Source: Phytophthora sp. 'mugwort'
Taxonomy: Eukaryota > Oomycota > Peronosporomycetes > Peronosporales > Peronosporaceae
DNA length: 64,000 nt
Assembly (NCBI GenBank): GCA_033558025.1
Contig: JAUCEF010000017.1
Location: 1,116,001-1,180,000, forward strand
Reading direction: 5' to 3'
The notes under the pieces were generated by a model, which ran no database searches, was not told the DNA's origin, and worked only from the letters and a program-made list of their open reading frames with translations. Shown one piece after another: positions 1-9,494 of this stretch (its first letter is position 1; the number at the start of each line of letters is the position of its first letter). Both the position numbers and the translations under genes were made by a program.

Positions 1-397
1 CTCTTGCTGGAATAGCCGCTGATGGCTGTCCAGCATATGTAGCGAGAGCGGGAACAGCGAGATCAGCTGCGCGAGACAATAGTCCCGAATTTTTAGCGAA
101 CTTAAAAGCTGATTTAATGCCTCCCCATATCTTGGACCAAATACTCACTCCATACATGCCACCTCCTTGTATATGCTTGAATGGATAGCCAATTTCCTTC
201 TTTGTGATAGTTAGACGCGTGCCTTTCCCTGCTTTGTGTGCTTTGACCGCTTTAGCGTACGATTCAGGGTGTAGATGTAGTGTAGCTCCGGTTCCACTTA
301 GATCATCTTTAGACAGCGATAATGTACCGGTCTTGAACGCTCGCTTGAGCTTCGCCTCGGGGATTGTTGATGAAACTGATAACTCCTTGAAAGCCAT
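1..397 (-). CDS. Minor virion protein, pX/protein-VI-like (partial)
   Basis: The frame opens at ATG 397 and is still open at base 1, giving at least 132 residues; the C-terminus is outside the window. The N-terminal half is Lys-rich and soluble. Residues 76-79 read IQGG and are followed by G80, which fits the adenain cleavage consensus (M/I/L)-X-G-G|X. Just after it, residues about 82-105 (SIWSKIWGGIKSAFKF) look like an amphipathic helix, followed by an Ala-rich hydrophobic stretch. This layout, a protease site before a membrane-active helix, recalls adenovirus protein VI and pX and the minor proteins of Polinton-type viruses. The start lies 8 bases past the protease stop codon on the same strand, so the two are probably co-transcribed. 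The role is inferred from layout and neighbours, not from clear homology. Confidence 0.5.
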   Translation of the reverse strand, partial: MAFKELSVSSTIPEAKLKRAFKTGTLSLSKDDLSGTGATLHLHPESYAKAVKAHKAGKGTRLTITKKEIGYPFKHIQGGGMYGVSIWSKIWGGIKSAFKFAKNSGLLSRAADLAVPALATYAGQPSAAIPAR

Positions 398-405
398 GAT
401 TAATT

Positions 406-786
406 CTATATAATAGTCAAGTTTAAATCTTTCAGTTTTGAAAATACTTGTGGCTTATTGTGCTGCTTGGAATATAGCCAGAGCATACACCATATTCCAC
501 AAAAATCACCATACGTACCTTGGAATTGCTTGGGATTATACTTCCCGATACCATACTTCGTTGGTGCTGCTTCTCCCATTGAATCGAAGAATTCACCATT
601 ATGGACAGCCTGCCAGTGTCCTACATCGAGATTAGGTGGTCTAAGTAAAACCAGATATGAACCTTTCTTCGAAATTGGTTTCGTTATTTCGTTAGATTCA
701 TAGATATCATCGAGATGTACTCCAATTATTTTTGCGAGTTCGATCAGATCATGATCGGATGTGATTGGTTTGACCAGGTCGCTCAT
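406..786 (-). CDS. Adenain-like maturation cysteine protease
   Basis: This 126-residue protein is the maturation protease that cleaves virion precursors during capsid assembly. It shows the order of the C5/Ulp1-like catalytic centre: His57 in VGHWQAV, Asp68 in FFDSMG, Gln89, and Cys96 in DFCGIWCMLWLYS. The Gln-to-Cys spacing of 7 and the C-G-x-x-C block match adenain. It is shorter than adenovirus protease (about 200 residues) but in the range seen in virophages and PLVs. An upstream in-frame ATG at 822 would add 12 residues; 786 is preferred because it leaves a 48-bp gap to the divergent capsid gene. No disabling change is seen. The neighbouring protein at 1-397 carries a plausible substrate site. 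Confidence 0.78.
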   Translation of the reverse strand: MSDLVKPITSDHDLIELAKIIGVHLDDIYESNEITKPISKKGSYLVLLRPPNLDVGHWQAVHNGEFFDSMGEAAPTKYGIGKYNPKQFQGTYGDFCGIWCMLWLYSKQHNKPQVFSKLKDLNLTII

Positions 787-834
787 AATATTTAATTTCC
801 TGAAAAGTATATTAGAAACCATATAGATTCAACG
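787..834. promoter_or_regulatory. Divergent viral promoter region
   Basis: Only 48 A+T-rich bases separate the ATG of the leftward protease from the ATG of the rightward capsid gene, so late promoters for both must lie here or overlap the genes. A TATATTAGAAACC stretch is the only obvious candidate element. No experimental core motif for this virus is known to me. Confidence 0.35.
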
Positions 835-2553
835 ATGAGTGAAACTCAATTATCCGACCAATATTTGTACCAGAGTTCGCTCAAGAGCGATCCTGAGATC
901 AAGGTATCTTCAGGCGAGCGTGTCCCGTTTGTAATCGACCTGAATCAGAATTCGTACCAGAATGGTGTCATTACGATCGATGCCACTGCTCAGCTTAGCG
1001 GTTCTGAAGGATTTGCCTGTCTTCGCGATGCTTACATCATGCTCCCATACAAGGTATCGATGAAGAATGGTGGTACCGCTCAGACTCTGCCTGCCAATCG
1101 CTTCTGCGCTACTCTAAAGTGCGGCAACTGGAATGTTATCGATAGCATGTCGCTGGAACTCAATGGCAAGACCATTGTTTCGATGGCTGATTACAAGCTG
1201 TTTTGGAACAATGTCCGTGCTCAGACAAGCTATAGTCCTCAGTACGTTGAAAAGCATGGAGCGGAGTCCTTCCTATTCCCTGATGCCGCTCAGTCTGCTC
1301 TGTACAGCTCTGCCACCAGTTCGACTACTGGAGATTGATACACTAACACTACTGCATTCTCATCTTCGTCTGCTACCACCGGTCCTTCCGGTGGTGCCTC
1401 TATCCCCAGCGATGGTCTCGTAAAGCGCCTGCTGTCGAACCCTCCTAATGCTGGCTCTGACTTCTCTACGGCGTGGCTTTCAGTAGGTGGGGCTGCTGCT
1501 TCTACCACAATTGCTAACCAAACGGCTCGTGGTGCTTTCGTAGCTAGTGCTGCTACTGCTAACGCTATCATGGGAACGTGGAACTACATGCTAAAGGTTA
1601 AGCTAACCGATCTACACCCCATCTTTAAGGAACTCGACCTCATGGCTAATCCTCAAATCCGTCTCCGTTTCCGCGTCAATCAGGGTACTTCTAGTGTCTT
1701 TGTAGATGCTACGAAGGGTATGTCGCTAACCAGTACTACTCTCGCGAGTGGTAATGTCTGTCCTGTGATGGTTGCGGCTTCTTCCACCGGTAATCCTATG
1801 GCGGGTATTCTTGCTGCTTCTGCTTCATTCAGTATTTCCTGGGGTGCTGTTGTTAATGCTCTTGAACCTACTATTGATGGTACTTACATGCCATTCACTA
1901 CTTCTCGTCTGTACGTACCATTCGTGCATCTTGAGAACCCTCAGGCTATTATCTCCAAGCCCGTAAAGAAGGTTCGATACGATGATTGCTATGCTCAGTG
2001 GTTCTACCAGCGCGCTGGTACTGGTAAGCAATCGACTCAGCTTAATGCTGCATTTGATCTTCAGCTATCGGCTTCTGTTAAGAATGCTAAGTACGTTATT
2101 CTCCTTCCTTTTGCTGAACAGACTGGTAGTTTTGCTTCCGCTGCTGTACAAGAGTTCCCGAGCCCGTTTGATTCGGCTCCTTGGACTCTTCACCCTGGTT
2201 CGAGCATTCGCAACTACAACGTTCGTATTGGTTCCCAGCAGACGTTTGACATCAGCCACGACTATGACTTCCATCACTTCACTAATGAAATCGTCAAGAT
2301 CGCTTCGATTAATGGTGATCTGACTCCTGAGCTGGTGAATGGTCTTCTTGACTATCAGACCTGGTCGCTAACTAACCGCGTTCTGATTGCTGACGTTAGC
2401 CGCCTAACGGAGCGTGATGTACTTCAGGCGATTCAGGTCCAAGGTGTTAATGCTGGTTGCCAGGGTACGAACATGCTCGTATTGGTTGTGAGTGAGCAAG
2501 AGCTCTCCTACGATCGTCTAACGGGTGAGGTACTCGATTTCACCACGGCTTAA
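835..2553 (+). pseudogene. Major capsid protein, double jelly roll, one nonsense codon
   Basis: A single frame of 573 codons including the stop is interrupted only by TGA at 1336-1338 (codon 168). Both sides share the frame and no bases appear to be missing. The length is close to PLV and virophage capsid proteins. Features typical of this class include a conserved LTDLHPIFKELDLM block, paired beta-rich halves, LYVPFVHLENP, SPFDSAPW followed by an NVRIGSQ strand, and a C-terminal NGLLDYQTW...TERDVLQ region. The protein would form trimeric capsomers. The TGA falls in a Ser/Thr/Gly-rich loop (TSSTTGD before it, YTNTTAFSSSS after it). The rest of the frame is clean, so the lesion is recent, is read through, or is a sequencing error. 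Capsid assignment is by pattern, not by search. Confidence 0.74.
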
Positions 2554-2599
2554 ATAATTAATATTTTGATAAAGTATGCTAGCTATCTATATAGATATC

Positions 2600-2910
2600 A
2601 TGGACACAACTATTACGTTCGGGAAGTACAAAGACTGCTCAATCCAGAGGGTGTATGAAAAGGATCCTAACTACTGTCGCTGGCTTCGTAATCAACCAAA
2701 TTTAGATGAGGAAATTGCCAATTTTCTTGTGAGCAAGTTTGCAAATGGATCCGATGATGGATCGTACCTTCTAAATTTTGGGAAGTACAAGGGCAAGTCA
2801 GTAAATCAAGTATTGCTATTGATGAACAATATCTACAGTGGTTGCGTGCATCCAAATTCGCAACTGAAAAGGCGCCGAAGCTATGTGCTGCTATTGATGA
2901 GCTGATTTAA
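2600..2910 (+). pseudogene. Tandem FGKYK-domain (DUF3820-like) protein, frameshifted
   Basis: Two copies of a short module lie in tandem. The first (from ATG 2600) reads TFGKYKDCSIQRVYEKDPNY followed by CRWL. The second reads NFGKYKGKSVNQV and then, in another frame, IDEQYLQWL and a short helix ending at TAA 2910. The pattern F-G-K-Y-K-G-K-x4-V-x-x-x-D-x-x-Y-x-x-W-L matches the DUF3820 / exonuclease-X-C-terminal-like family, found as a stand-alone module in phages and large viruses; its function is not settled. A shift near 2810 separates the halves of the second module, so as written the protein ends with an unrelated tail at 2905. An upstream ATG at 2576 is possible but less likely. Confidence 0.55.
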
Positions 2911-2977
2911 GACAATGACTTTTTTTCTCTCAATAACCCATATGAAACTTGGAAGAAAAAAAATAGTATGACTGGAT

Positions 2978-3334
2978 TCATTGCATTGAAGTAAATCCAT
3001 TAGTTCGCTCATCATTCACCAAGATGTTAGCATTTACATCAAGTGGTTTTATGCTCCATAAATGCCCGTTCTCCGAAGTTGGCATGGTCAAAACCCAAGC
3101 TTTATGCTTTGGGTAAGTACAATGATGCGCGTAATTCCAACGCTTCATAGACTTACCACATGGACATGAAACGTTATGATGGAGTCGAGCCTTAAAAATA
3201 ATATCCATCATTTTCTCTGCTTTATCAATATCCGATACTGCTACAGGGAATTTACTTATCGGGTGGATCCAGCACCTTTCCTTCGATTTCGATTTTGGAC
3301 ACAGCTCACCAGTTTTCATAATAAAGTTGCACAT
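2978..3334 (-). CDS. Small Cys/His-rich viral-type protein
   Basis: This 118-residue frame starts at ATG 3334. I do not recognise a named family. The N-terminus has a C-x9-C-x8-C-x2-H arrangement (MCNFIMKTGELC, later CWIH), which resembles a small zinc site seen in short proteins of protist viruses. A second candidate site is CPCGKSMKRW followed by HHC and a later His. No signal peptide or membrane segment is evident. It converges with the FGKYK gene, with 67 bases between them. It is placed with the viral element because it is short, intronless and on the viral side of the non-coding gap. A DNA- or RNA-binding role is a guess from the cysteines. Confidence 0.45.
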   Translation of the reverse strand: MCNFIMKTGELCPKSKSKERCWIHPISKFPVAVSDIDKAEKMMDIIFKARLHHNVSCPCGKSMKRWNYAHHCTYPKHKAWVLTMPTSENGHLWSIKPLDVNANILVNDERTNGFTSMQ

Positions 3335-3799
3335 TGTTAATATTGAAACCTTGCCTATATACTTAGTAGTTTATCCTTCAGGATCAATCTGAATTTGGTT
3401 TTCAAAATCTATCCGAGTCTTCTTGAGTCTCAAGGAGGTTGTGAAACTATATCTGAAGTGTTGCCTGCTCCTCTCACTCTCAGGTGGTCGAGATGTTGTC
3501 CTCGTTGAAACCACCGGCTGTCACTTCTAAGGAGACGAGAGCATTTAAAACTACTTCTGAAGTGGTGGCGCTTTCTCTCGTCTTAAGGTGGTCGAGAGGT
3601 TGTGTCGTCAAAGTCGTAGCATTCATTGCATTAGAAACGGTTAGGCCTATTCTCCTTGTTAAATAAAGCTAAGAAAAAAAACTGCCGGTATAATGTGCTG
3701 GCTATTACTACTGACTTTCATTAAGCAGTTTCAACGTTTGCTCGTGAAAGGGCAGCACACCATTTTGCATTGGCATTGGAGCTTGTAGCTGTCGGCGTC
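3335..3799. other. Virus-host junction, non-coding
   Basis: No supported gene. The first part is A+T-rich; the middle (about 3420-3620) contains imperfect direct and inverted repeats, listed separately; the last 150 bases are probably the promoter and leader of the STAND NTPase gene. The integration boundary must lie here, but no target-site duplication can be recognised with only one end in view. Confidence 0.5.
3440..3610. repeat. Imperfect direct/inverted repeats, possible viral terminus
   Basis: Two similar blocks about 104 bases apart share AAACTA..TCTGAAGTG and later GGTGGTCGAGA.GTTGT (around 3443-3500 and 3547-3604). Between them CTAAGGAGACGAGAG (about 3527-3541) is an imperfect inverted copy of CTCTCGTCTTAAGG (about 3575-3588). 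This may be a decayed terminal repeat of the virus, or chance similarity in a low-complexity stretch. Confidence 0.3.
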
Positions 3800-6700
3800 A
3801 TGGGGAAGGCATCATCACCGAGTAAGAAAGGTAGTGGGCACATTGGAAGTCACGCTATGTCGAGTGCCACGCGATCCGAAAATGGGGCTCTTCCGTTAGA
3901 TGATTCAGACGGCGGGTTCCCGCAAGTGGAAAGCACAATTGTGAGCCGGGAGACAGCCACACATGACGCTTTTGCTAAAAGGTAGAGGGCTGGGTGCAAT
4001 CTGGTTCACTTGCTAACACTAAAACTAACGATGTGTGGTTAGCCGAAAGGAAGACTTCGTCTACGCTCCAACAAGTCACTACTTCCACATTTTGAATGAT
4101 CATTGCCAATGGGATCGTGAAACTTGCTCAGCTTTGCTAGTGGTAGTCGGGCAGCCTGGCGATGGCAAGTCAGCGCTACTGGCCAACTGGGCGGAAGAGC
4201 GGCGTCGCTTAGCCAAAGGGGAACGAGAGCTCATTTACGAGCATTACTGCGGCTGTTCGTATGACAGCGTAAAACTCTCGCTGTTTTTGTTTCGATTCAT
4301 GAACCAGTTGAAGATTTCTTACAATTTGCGCGACTTCGAGCTCCCTCGCGAGCACGAAGAAGAAAAGTTAAAATTCTCTTTCAGTCGGTGCTTAGAAGCT
4401 GCAGTCGGAAAGGGGGAGCACACGACCGGACCAGCATCTAAGCGGAAACGGTAACGAGCTTGGGAAACATGGGATCAATTGTTCATTCTGAGAATTAACT
4501 GGAGTATTCTATGATTAGTATTATTCTGGTTCTAGATGGTATCGACTGTGTAAGGACTGAAGATGGAGGGGATTCTCTCTCTTGGCTTCCGAATACTTTC
4601 CCTACCGGAGTCCGCATTATTGCTTCGACGACGCATATTAATCTAAAAAGAAAGAACCATCTGCGTCACTGTCAGAAAACTGCTCGTCGGCCAGCCGTAT
4701 ATGACAGCGAGTACGTCGGGTTCTGCTTGTTTTTGGTATTTAAAACGCTATTCTCACGGCCTGTTGAATGATTTTCTCAGTGGAGATCTAATTTATGATG
4801 CAAATTTGCCACCGCGCGATAAAGAATCTCACACACTTCGAGAACTGCGTCGCCGCAATGCCGTCTTCATGGTAGTTGAGCCCCTTGACGAAATTTCGTG
4901 CCTGGCAATTCTGGAGGTACAAAAAATGGTCTTCTTAATCATGCTATGGAAACCTTAAAAGCAGTCTAATTCTTCTAATGTCTAAATTCTGTATAGATGT
5001 ATGAGAAAACGTTTGGTCGTGAACTGAATCCTGAAGAAAAACAGCTCATAGTCGCCGCTCATGGAAGCTCCAACCCCCTCTACGTGAGACTTTTGCTTCA
5101 TGGTCACGAGCTTTTCGGTCCAAATGAGAGCGATCAACGTCGACAATGGCTTGAACAGGCTTGCGAATGCAATCAACTAAATGCCGTCTATGAACTTCTC
5201 ATGAAGCAGTGGAATGTCATATTGTTGAAGGATTTATTTACCGAACTCCACCGACGTAGAGCTTTGCTTGGGAATGCTGCAATGAGCTCCTCGAACAGTG
5301 GGGTACTTTTAACCACAACCGATCGAAACGCTCCAGATCTGAGTGGAGGCGTGCGAAGCTCCATTAAAGGTGCACCTACGGAAGCACATTTAGGCAACAA
5401 CAGCAACAATGGTGGTGCAGCAGCGAAAGTGAACACGGTTAGCAATCTGATCGACCAAGGAGACATTGAAAGTCTTCAGATCACGATCGAGCAGCGTGCA
5501 CTTTTGATTCGCCATACGCTTTCACTTGTTGCTGTGTGCCGCTATGGCCTATCCGAGACTGATTTCGTTCGGCTTTTTGGTGACAGTGTCCTACGAAGTG
5601 TTTGTCAGCAGCTTTTAACCCTTCTCAAACCCCACTTGATGACAATTCACCGACATGACTGTGGGCCAGCTTCCCAATCTCCAATAACGGGGAAGACTAC
5701 TGCCTCTGGTAACCAAGAAAAGGGAGGTGAAGCACTTGTGCTGTACGATTTCAGTCATAACCAGCTAAGACTCCTTACACGATCTGGATTTCTACGTGAT
5801 GACCAGCTTCGTAATTGCTATTATCGCGAGCTTGCTGTGTATTTTGAAGCCATGGACGCATGCCAGCGACGTGTTGATGAATTACCTGTGCAATTAGAGC
5901 GCTGTGCCATGTGGAGCGTACTACAGAACGCTCTCGTGAATATGAAAATGTTTCAGTTGTGGTGGAGCGAGCGGAATCGGCAAGAGTTTTTCTTCTACTG
6001 GATCGTGTTATCGTCCAATTGCTCTATGCACGACCCCGTGGATGATTTCATCCGCTCACTGGATGAATATATAGCCCAGGAAGCGCCGAGTGCCGAGCAA
6101 TTGCTGTCCATTTTCCTCACCATTACCGACTTCTTTCGAGCGTGGCAAAAAGTTGACGAATCCCGGGTCGTTAATCAGGTGCTCAGTCGACCGAAACCTC
6201 CTCAACTTCAAGAATTCCTTACGAACCTTGGCAGTTTTTCGACATCAAGTTTACCCGAGAGTGAGGCGGAACGAGTCCAGAAGGTGATTGATGCTCTTGT
6301 GATCCACCAGGACGATGGCTACTACGTTCGGCGGTGGCTTTGGACTCAGTTTCCGCTGGTTGCAACTGCTTTTGAGAGTCGAGTCTTTCGCAGTGCTGCC
6401 TCCAGTCGAAATCCTACAATTAGCGACTCGAGCTCGAGCTCAAGAGATGAATCTATCAGCGTTGAACCAAGTGGAAATGCTGATCAAGTATCTCAGTCAT
6501 CAAGTAAGAAAAATGCTGTTACTACAAACAAGACACTTCAAAGCCCTGTGGGTGTTGTGCTGTCAAAAGGATTTGGAAAACCTAAGAAATCTCAACTTCC
6601 TCCAACAAAGCGTCTACCACACAAAATATCACCTTCTTCTGGACCGGAGAGTGCTACAGAGAGTGAAATGGGGGCTCTGGAATTCTTGTCGGCAGCCACA

Positions 6701-8469
6701 AACAACGAGGGCTCTTTAGGCTCCATCTCGAAACTGGAGGTTTGTGCCACACGGCTAGATTTGTTTCTAGAAGCTGCTGCTACTGTTGAGTGTCTAACAG
6801 ATTTACTTTATTTGCTCAGAGTCAATTGATGGAACTCCGGATGAAGTACGACCGGATCAGGTTCGTCGCGCGCGAGAAGAACGAAGCACTCAAAGGACTT
6901 GAGTCGCGTGTGCTGGATGCTAAGGCCGAGATCACTGCAGCGGGTCAAAGCGCCACACAAATTGAGGACTTGCTCGCGAATATTCGCCACGTGAACGAAG
7001 AAGCAACTCTTGGGCGTCAACGCAGTGAGTATTACAAACTAATTCTGCGGCACTGCGAGCTGGATCCGGCCCGCGACCCCAAGACGATTGAAAGTGCCGA
7101 GGCCACCGTAGCAAAACTAAAGCGTGAAATTGTGGAGTTGCAGCAGAAGGCACAAGTTGTGTCATACGAAAAGAGGCTAGGAAGTCTGGATGTACCAAAA
7201 CTGGTACAAGTGACACAAGACAAAGCTTCAATTCACCAGGAGGCGCTTGCACGGCTAAGATGGCGTCAGGAGCTTGACCGTCGACTATACTACGCCAGTC
7301 TTTCAGCCAAAGATGCTGGACAGCTCATGAAACCTAATGTCTCTGGTTCCCTACAAAAGAAACATCCCTTGAACTCCACGAATATCGCGAACCGTGTTAG
7401 TGTCAGTTTTCCAACACCAGATGCAGTACAAACGTCACCTGTGGACCCCAATTTCTTCCGTGCGAAAGAAAAGTTAATTCACATGAAGGAGACCTCACTG
7501 GCTCGACAGAAGAATGCTGAGAATTTACAACTGTATGTGGGTAGTGCCTACAAGGATGATGGGATACTGGGAGCTCTCCGACAAGTAGGTATCAACAAAC
7601 CAGAAGAGGCCTTGCTTTGCTGGCAAAACCAACTTGATCACTCGGTTCAGCTGGAAGAGGAAGAGAAGCAGGCAGAAGAGCGGGTGCTCGAATACCGCGA
7701 GAAGCTGGAGCTTCTTCAAACTCAGTTTGTGAATCTCAAGCTCAGTGGCAGCTCCAGTGGGAGGGTCGATGGTTCATTGGAGGATGACGCCGCCAACTCA
7801 ACTGCAGATGCCGATACTATCGCTAGTAAAACCAGCGTCAACGTGAAGATGCTGGAGAAGCAATTGACAGAGGCAAATGCAGTCAAACAAAGAAAGAAAG
7901 AACGTGCCACGCGGTTGCGATCGTTACAGGAGAAGCTGCAACTTGGGCTCTTGCACATCGCTCAGCTTCTGGGTGTGACCTCGGTCCAGCAGCTAAACGC
8001 ATTGGAGTTGGTTGACTCTATTGAGAAAGTCGTACGCGTAGTGCTCGGAGATGAAGCCCACGTGCAGGCGGCGCCCAGCCTCAGCTTCCGCCACAAGAAC
8101 AGCACTCGCATGGTAAATCTCATAGGACAGCAGGGAGATTCTATTGGGTTCCTGTCGGATACCCGCAGTGATGACGACAAGATGCGCTACAATATCCGTG
8201 TGTCGCGCACCGAGAAACGCCAGATGAATCCGTACGTGGACACTGAGTTGGACGATGACGACCACGTCGAGTGCAATGACGATGATGAAGATGAACACGA
8301 TGATGCTGGCAACACCATGGACCCCAGTGACGGTGGGGACCACCCTCGGAAACTCGCGGCTGCACACAACGACCCCAACACTGTGAAAAAGCGCCGAGAC
8401 ATTAAGAACCGCTCAAAGCTTGAGCTAGAGAAAAAGAAAGCTGCACAGAAGAAAAAGTCCAAAGACTAG
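3800..8469 (+). CDS. STAND (NACHT/AAA-type) NTPase with coiled-coil tail
   Basis: Six exons: 3800-3981, 4043-4450, 4519-4710, 4781-4916, 4997-6739 and 6820-8469. The joined length of 4311 nt gives 1436 residues. All introns are GT-AG, 61-80 bp. Residues 97-104 (GQPGDGKS) form a Walker A loop and about 198-206 (IILVLDGID) a Walker B. These are followed by a GVRIIAST sensor strand and an NPLYVRLLLHGHELFG segment typical of the nephrocystin-3/TEP1/NWD1 group of STAND ATPases. A helical region follows (LIRHTLSLVAVCRYGLSETD; FSHNQLRLLTRSGFL), then a Ser-rich linker. The last exon (550 codons) is mostly coiled coil and ends in an acidic stretch (DDDDHVECNDDDEDEHDD) and a Lys-rich tail. STAND proteins act as switch-like scaffolds. 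A ciliary role is possible, given nephrocystin-like features and a flagellar gene nearby, but unproven. Upstream in-frame codons lack an ATG. Confidence 0.68.
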
Positions 8470-8684
8470 CGAGTTAGACGAAGATACAGCGAGTCAACAG
8501 CGTGGTCTTTTTACCTTGCATTCTGTTTCTTGTTAGTTATGACGGTTATGTCGATGATCACCCACTCGCTCGTCTCCGGTCCGGCGACAAATGGCTAAAC
8601 AGCTTAGTACCGCCTTCTCCGTCGGCTACCTCACTTGCTGTGTCTTTCTTCCATCGCCTACACATACACCTCCATTCGCCTGGC
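8470..8684. other. Convergent 3' intergenic region
   Basis: 215 bases separate the stop codons of the convergent STAND NTPase and ferredoxin-fold genes. No repeat or RNA gene is recognisable; it must hold both polyadenylation regions. Confidence 0.5.
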
Positions 8685-9334
8685 TTAAGCTTGGTGCTGG
8701 TGCTCATCGTCGTATGATTCGTAATCGTCCTCGTCGTACTCGTGCTCGTACACGTATTCCTCGACGGGAGGGGCTTCAGGCACAGCCACAACGAGGCCAT
8801 CCAACTCCTTCTGCAGCCTGATCTCCGTGCCCAGACGCGAGTTGGCGGAGCGGTCCTCTGCCGGGACGTACGTGTCAATGATATGGCGCTCCTGGTTATT
8901 GGCGGCTGGCAGCTTGGAGATCCACTCATTTGACACCACGACGTGCGACTGCGGAGACGTGGATCCTTCGCCGAACAGCGACTCGGTGTAGAAGTCGGAG
9001 CGCCGGGCGTCGTATACGCCGCCACCGCCCATCGAGTCGTCCTTGACGTAGCCCACATTGTTCATCTCGCAGGCCTGACGCAGCGTCTGACCAGCGCGGC
9101 CCTTAACCACATGGCGGTTGCCCTCGTAGTCCACGAGCACCACGTTCACCCTGAGTAAAGAGATCACCAGAATGTCGTCAGATGAATAAATAGGTTAATA
9201 TTTACTGTGCTGTCTGAGGGCACGCACACTTTCTCAGCCACGGTAGGTGCAGACGCATCGGCAGCGAACCCGCCGATGAAACGGCGGCTCGCGACGCGCG
9301 ACAGCGCGGACGATCTCATGGCGCGGGCTAGCAT
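8685..9334 (-). CDS. Mitochondrial ferredoxin-fold protein lacking Fe-S cysteines (C1-FDX-like)
   Basis: Two exons, 9334-9228 and 9150-8685, with a 77-bp intron (donor GTGCGT) give 190 residues. The start at 9334 yields an Arg/Ser/Ala-rich presequence (MLARAMRSSALSRVASRRF) typical of mitochondrial import. The core begins VVNVVLVDYEGNRHVVKG followed by a GQTLRQACEMNN helix, as in adrenodoxin-type [2Fe-2S] ferredoxins. The loop that should carry C-x5-C-x2-C has no cysteines (KDDSMGGGGVYD), and the only Cys in the mature part is in the helix. This recalls C1-FDX, the ferredoxin-like bridge subunit of complex I in plants and some protists. The C-terminus is a Glu/Asp/Tyr-rich tail. The fold is fairly clear; the complex I assignment is inference. 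Confidence 0.6.
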
Positions 9335-9494
9335 CTTGTATGCACGTGGGGAGGAGAGCTGGTCTGTAGAGCCACACACGGCCTTTCACTTGGTGAAAGT
9401 AAGGAATTCGCCATCTTGACGACGATTGGCTGGATGATATAACCAGGTTAAGTGTGGATTTGCCAGACTGTTATATTAATATCGCTTAAGAGGC
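9335..9494. promoter_or_regulatory. Bidirectional promoter, ferredoxin-fold / DEK_C genes
   Basis: 160 bases lie between two divergent start codons. The region contains GATTGGCTGG, which is a CCAAT box (CCAGCCAATC) read leftward, and a small hairpin CTTTCACTTGGTGAAAG. Transcription starts for both genes must lie here. Confidence 0.45.

Larger units (their letters stand above)
1..3340. mobile_element. Integrated Polinton-like virus, right part
   Basis: Five closely packed intronless genes on both strands resemble the virion module of Polintons, Polinton-like viruses and virophages: an adenain-type protease next to a double-jelly-roll capsid gene. The stretch looks more A+T-rich between genes than the host genes that follow. 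It runs off the left end, so ATPase, polymerase and integrase genes cannot be assessed. Two of the five genes carry disabling changes (a TGA in the capsid gene and a frameshift in the FGKYK gene), which points to a decaying endogenous copy. The right boundary is uncertain and is set after the last recognisable viral-style gene. Confidence 0.72.

Noticed and set aside
1336..1338. Capsid TGA as selenocysteine or a reassigned codon
   Set aside because: No selenocysteine element is visible, the loop is not a redox site, and host genes here use standard stops. A nonsense change or base error is simpler.
8558..9058. 166-codon Arg/Thr/Ser-rich minus-strand frame
   Set aside because: It overlaps the ferredoxin-fold exon in another frame, has low-complexity composition and no motif.
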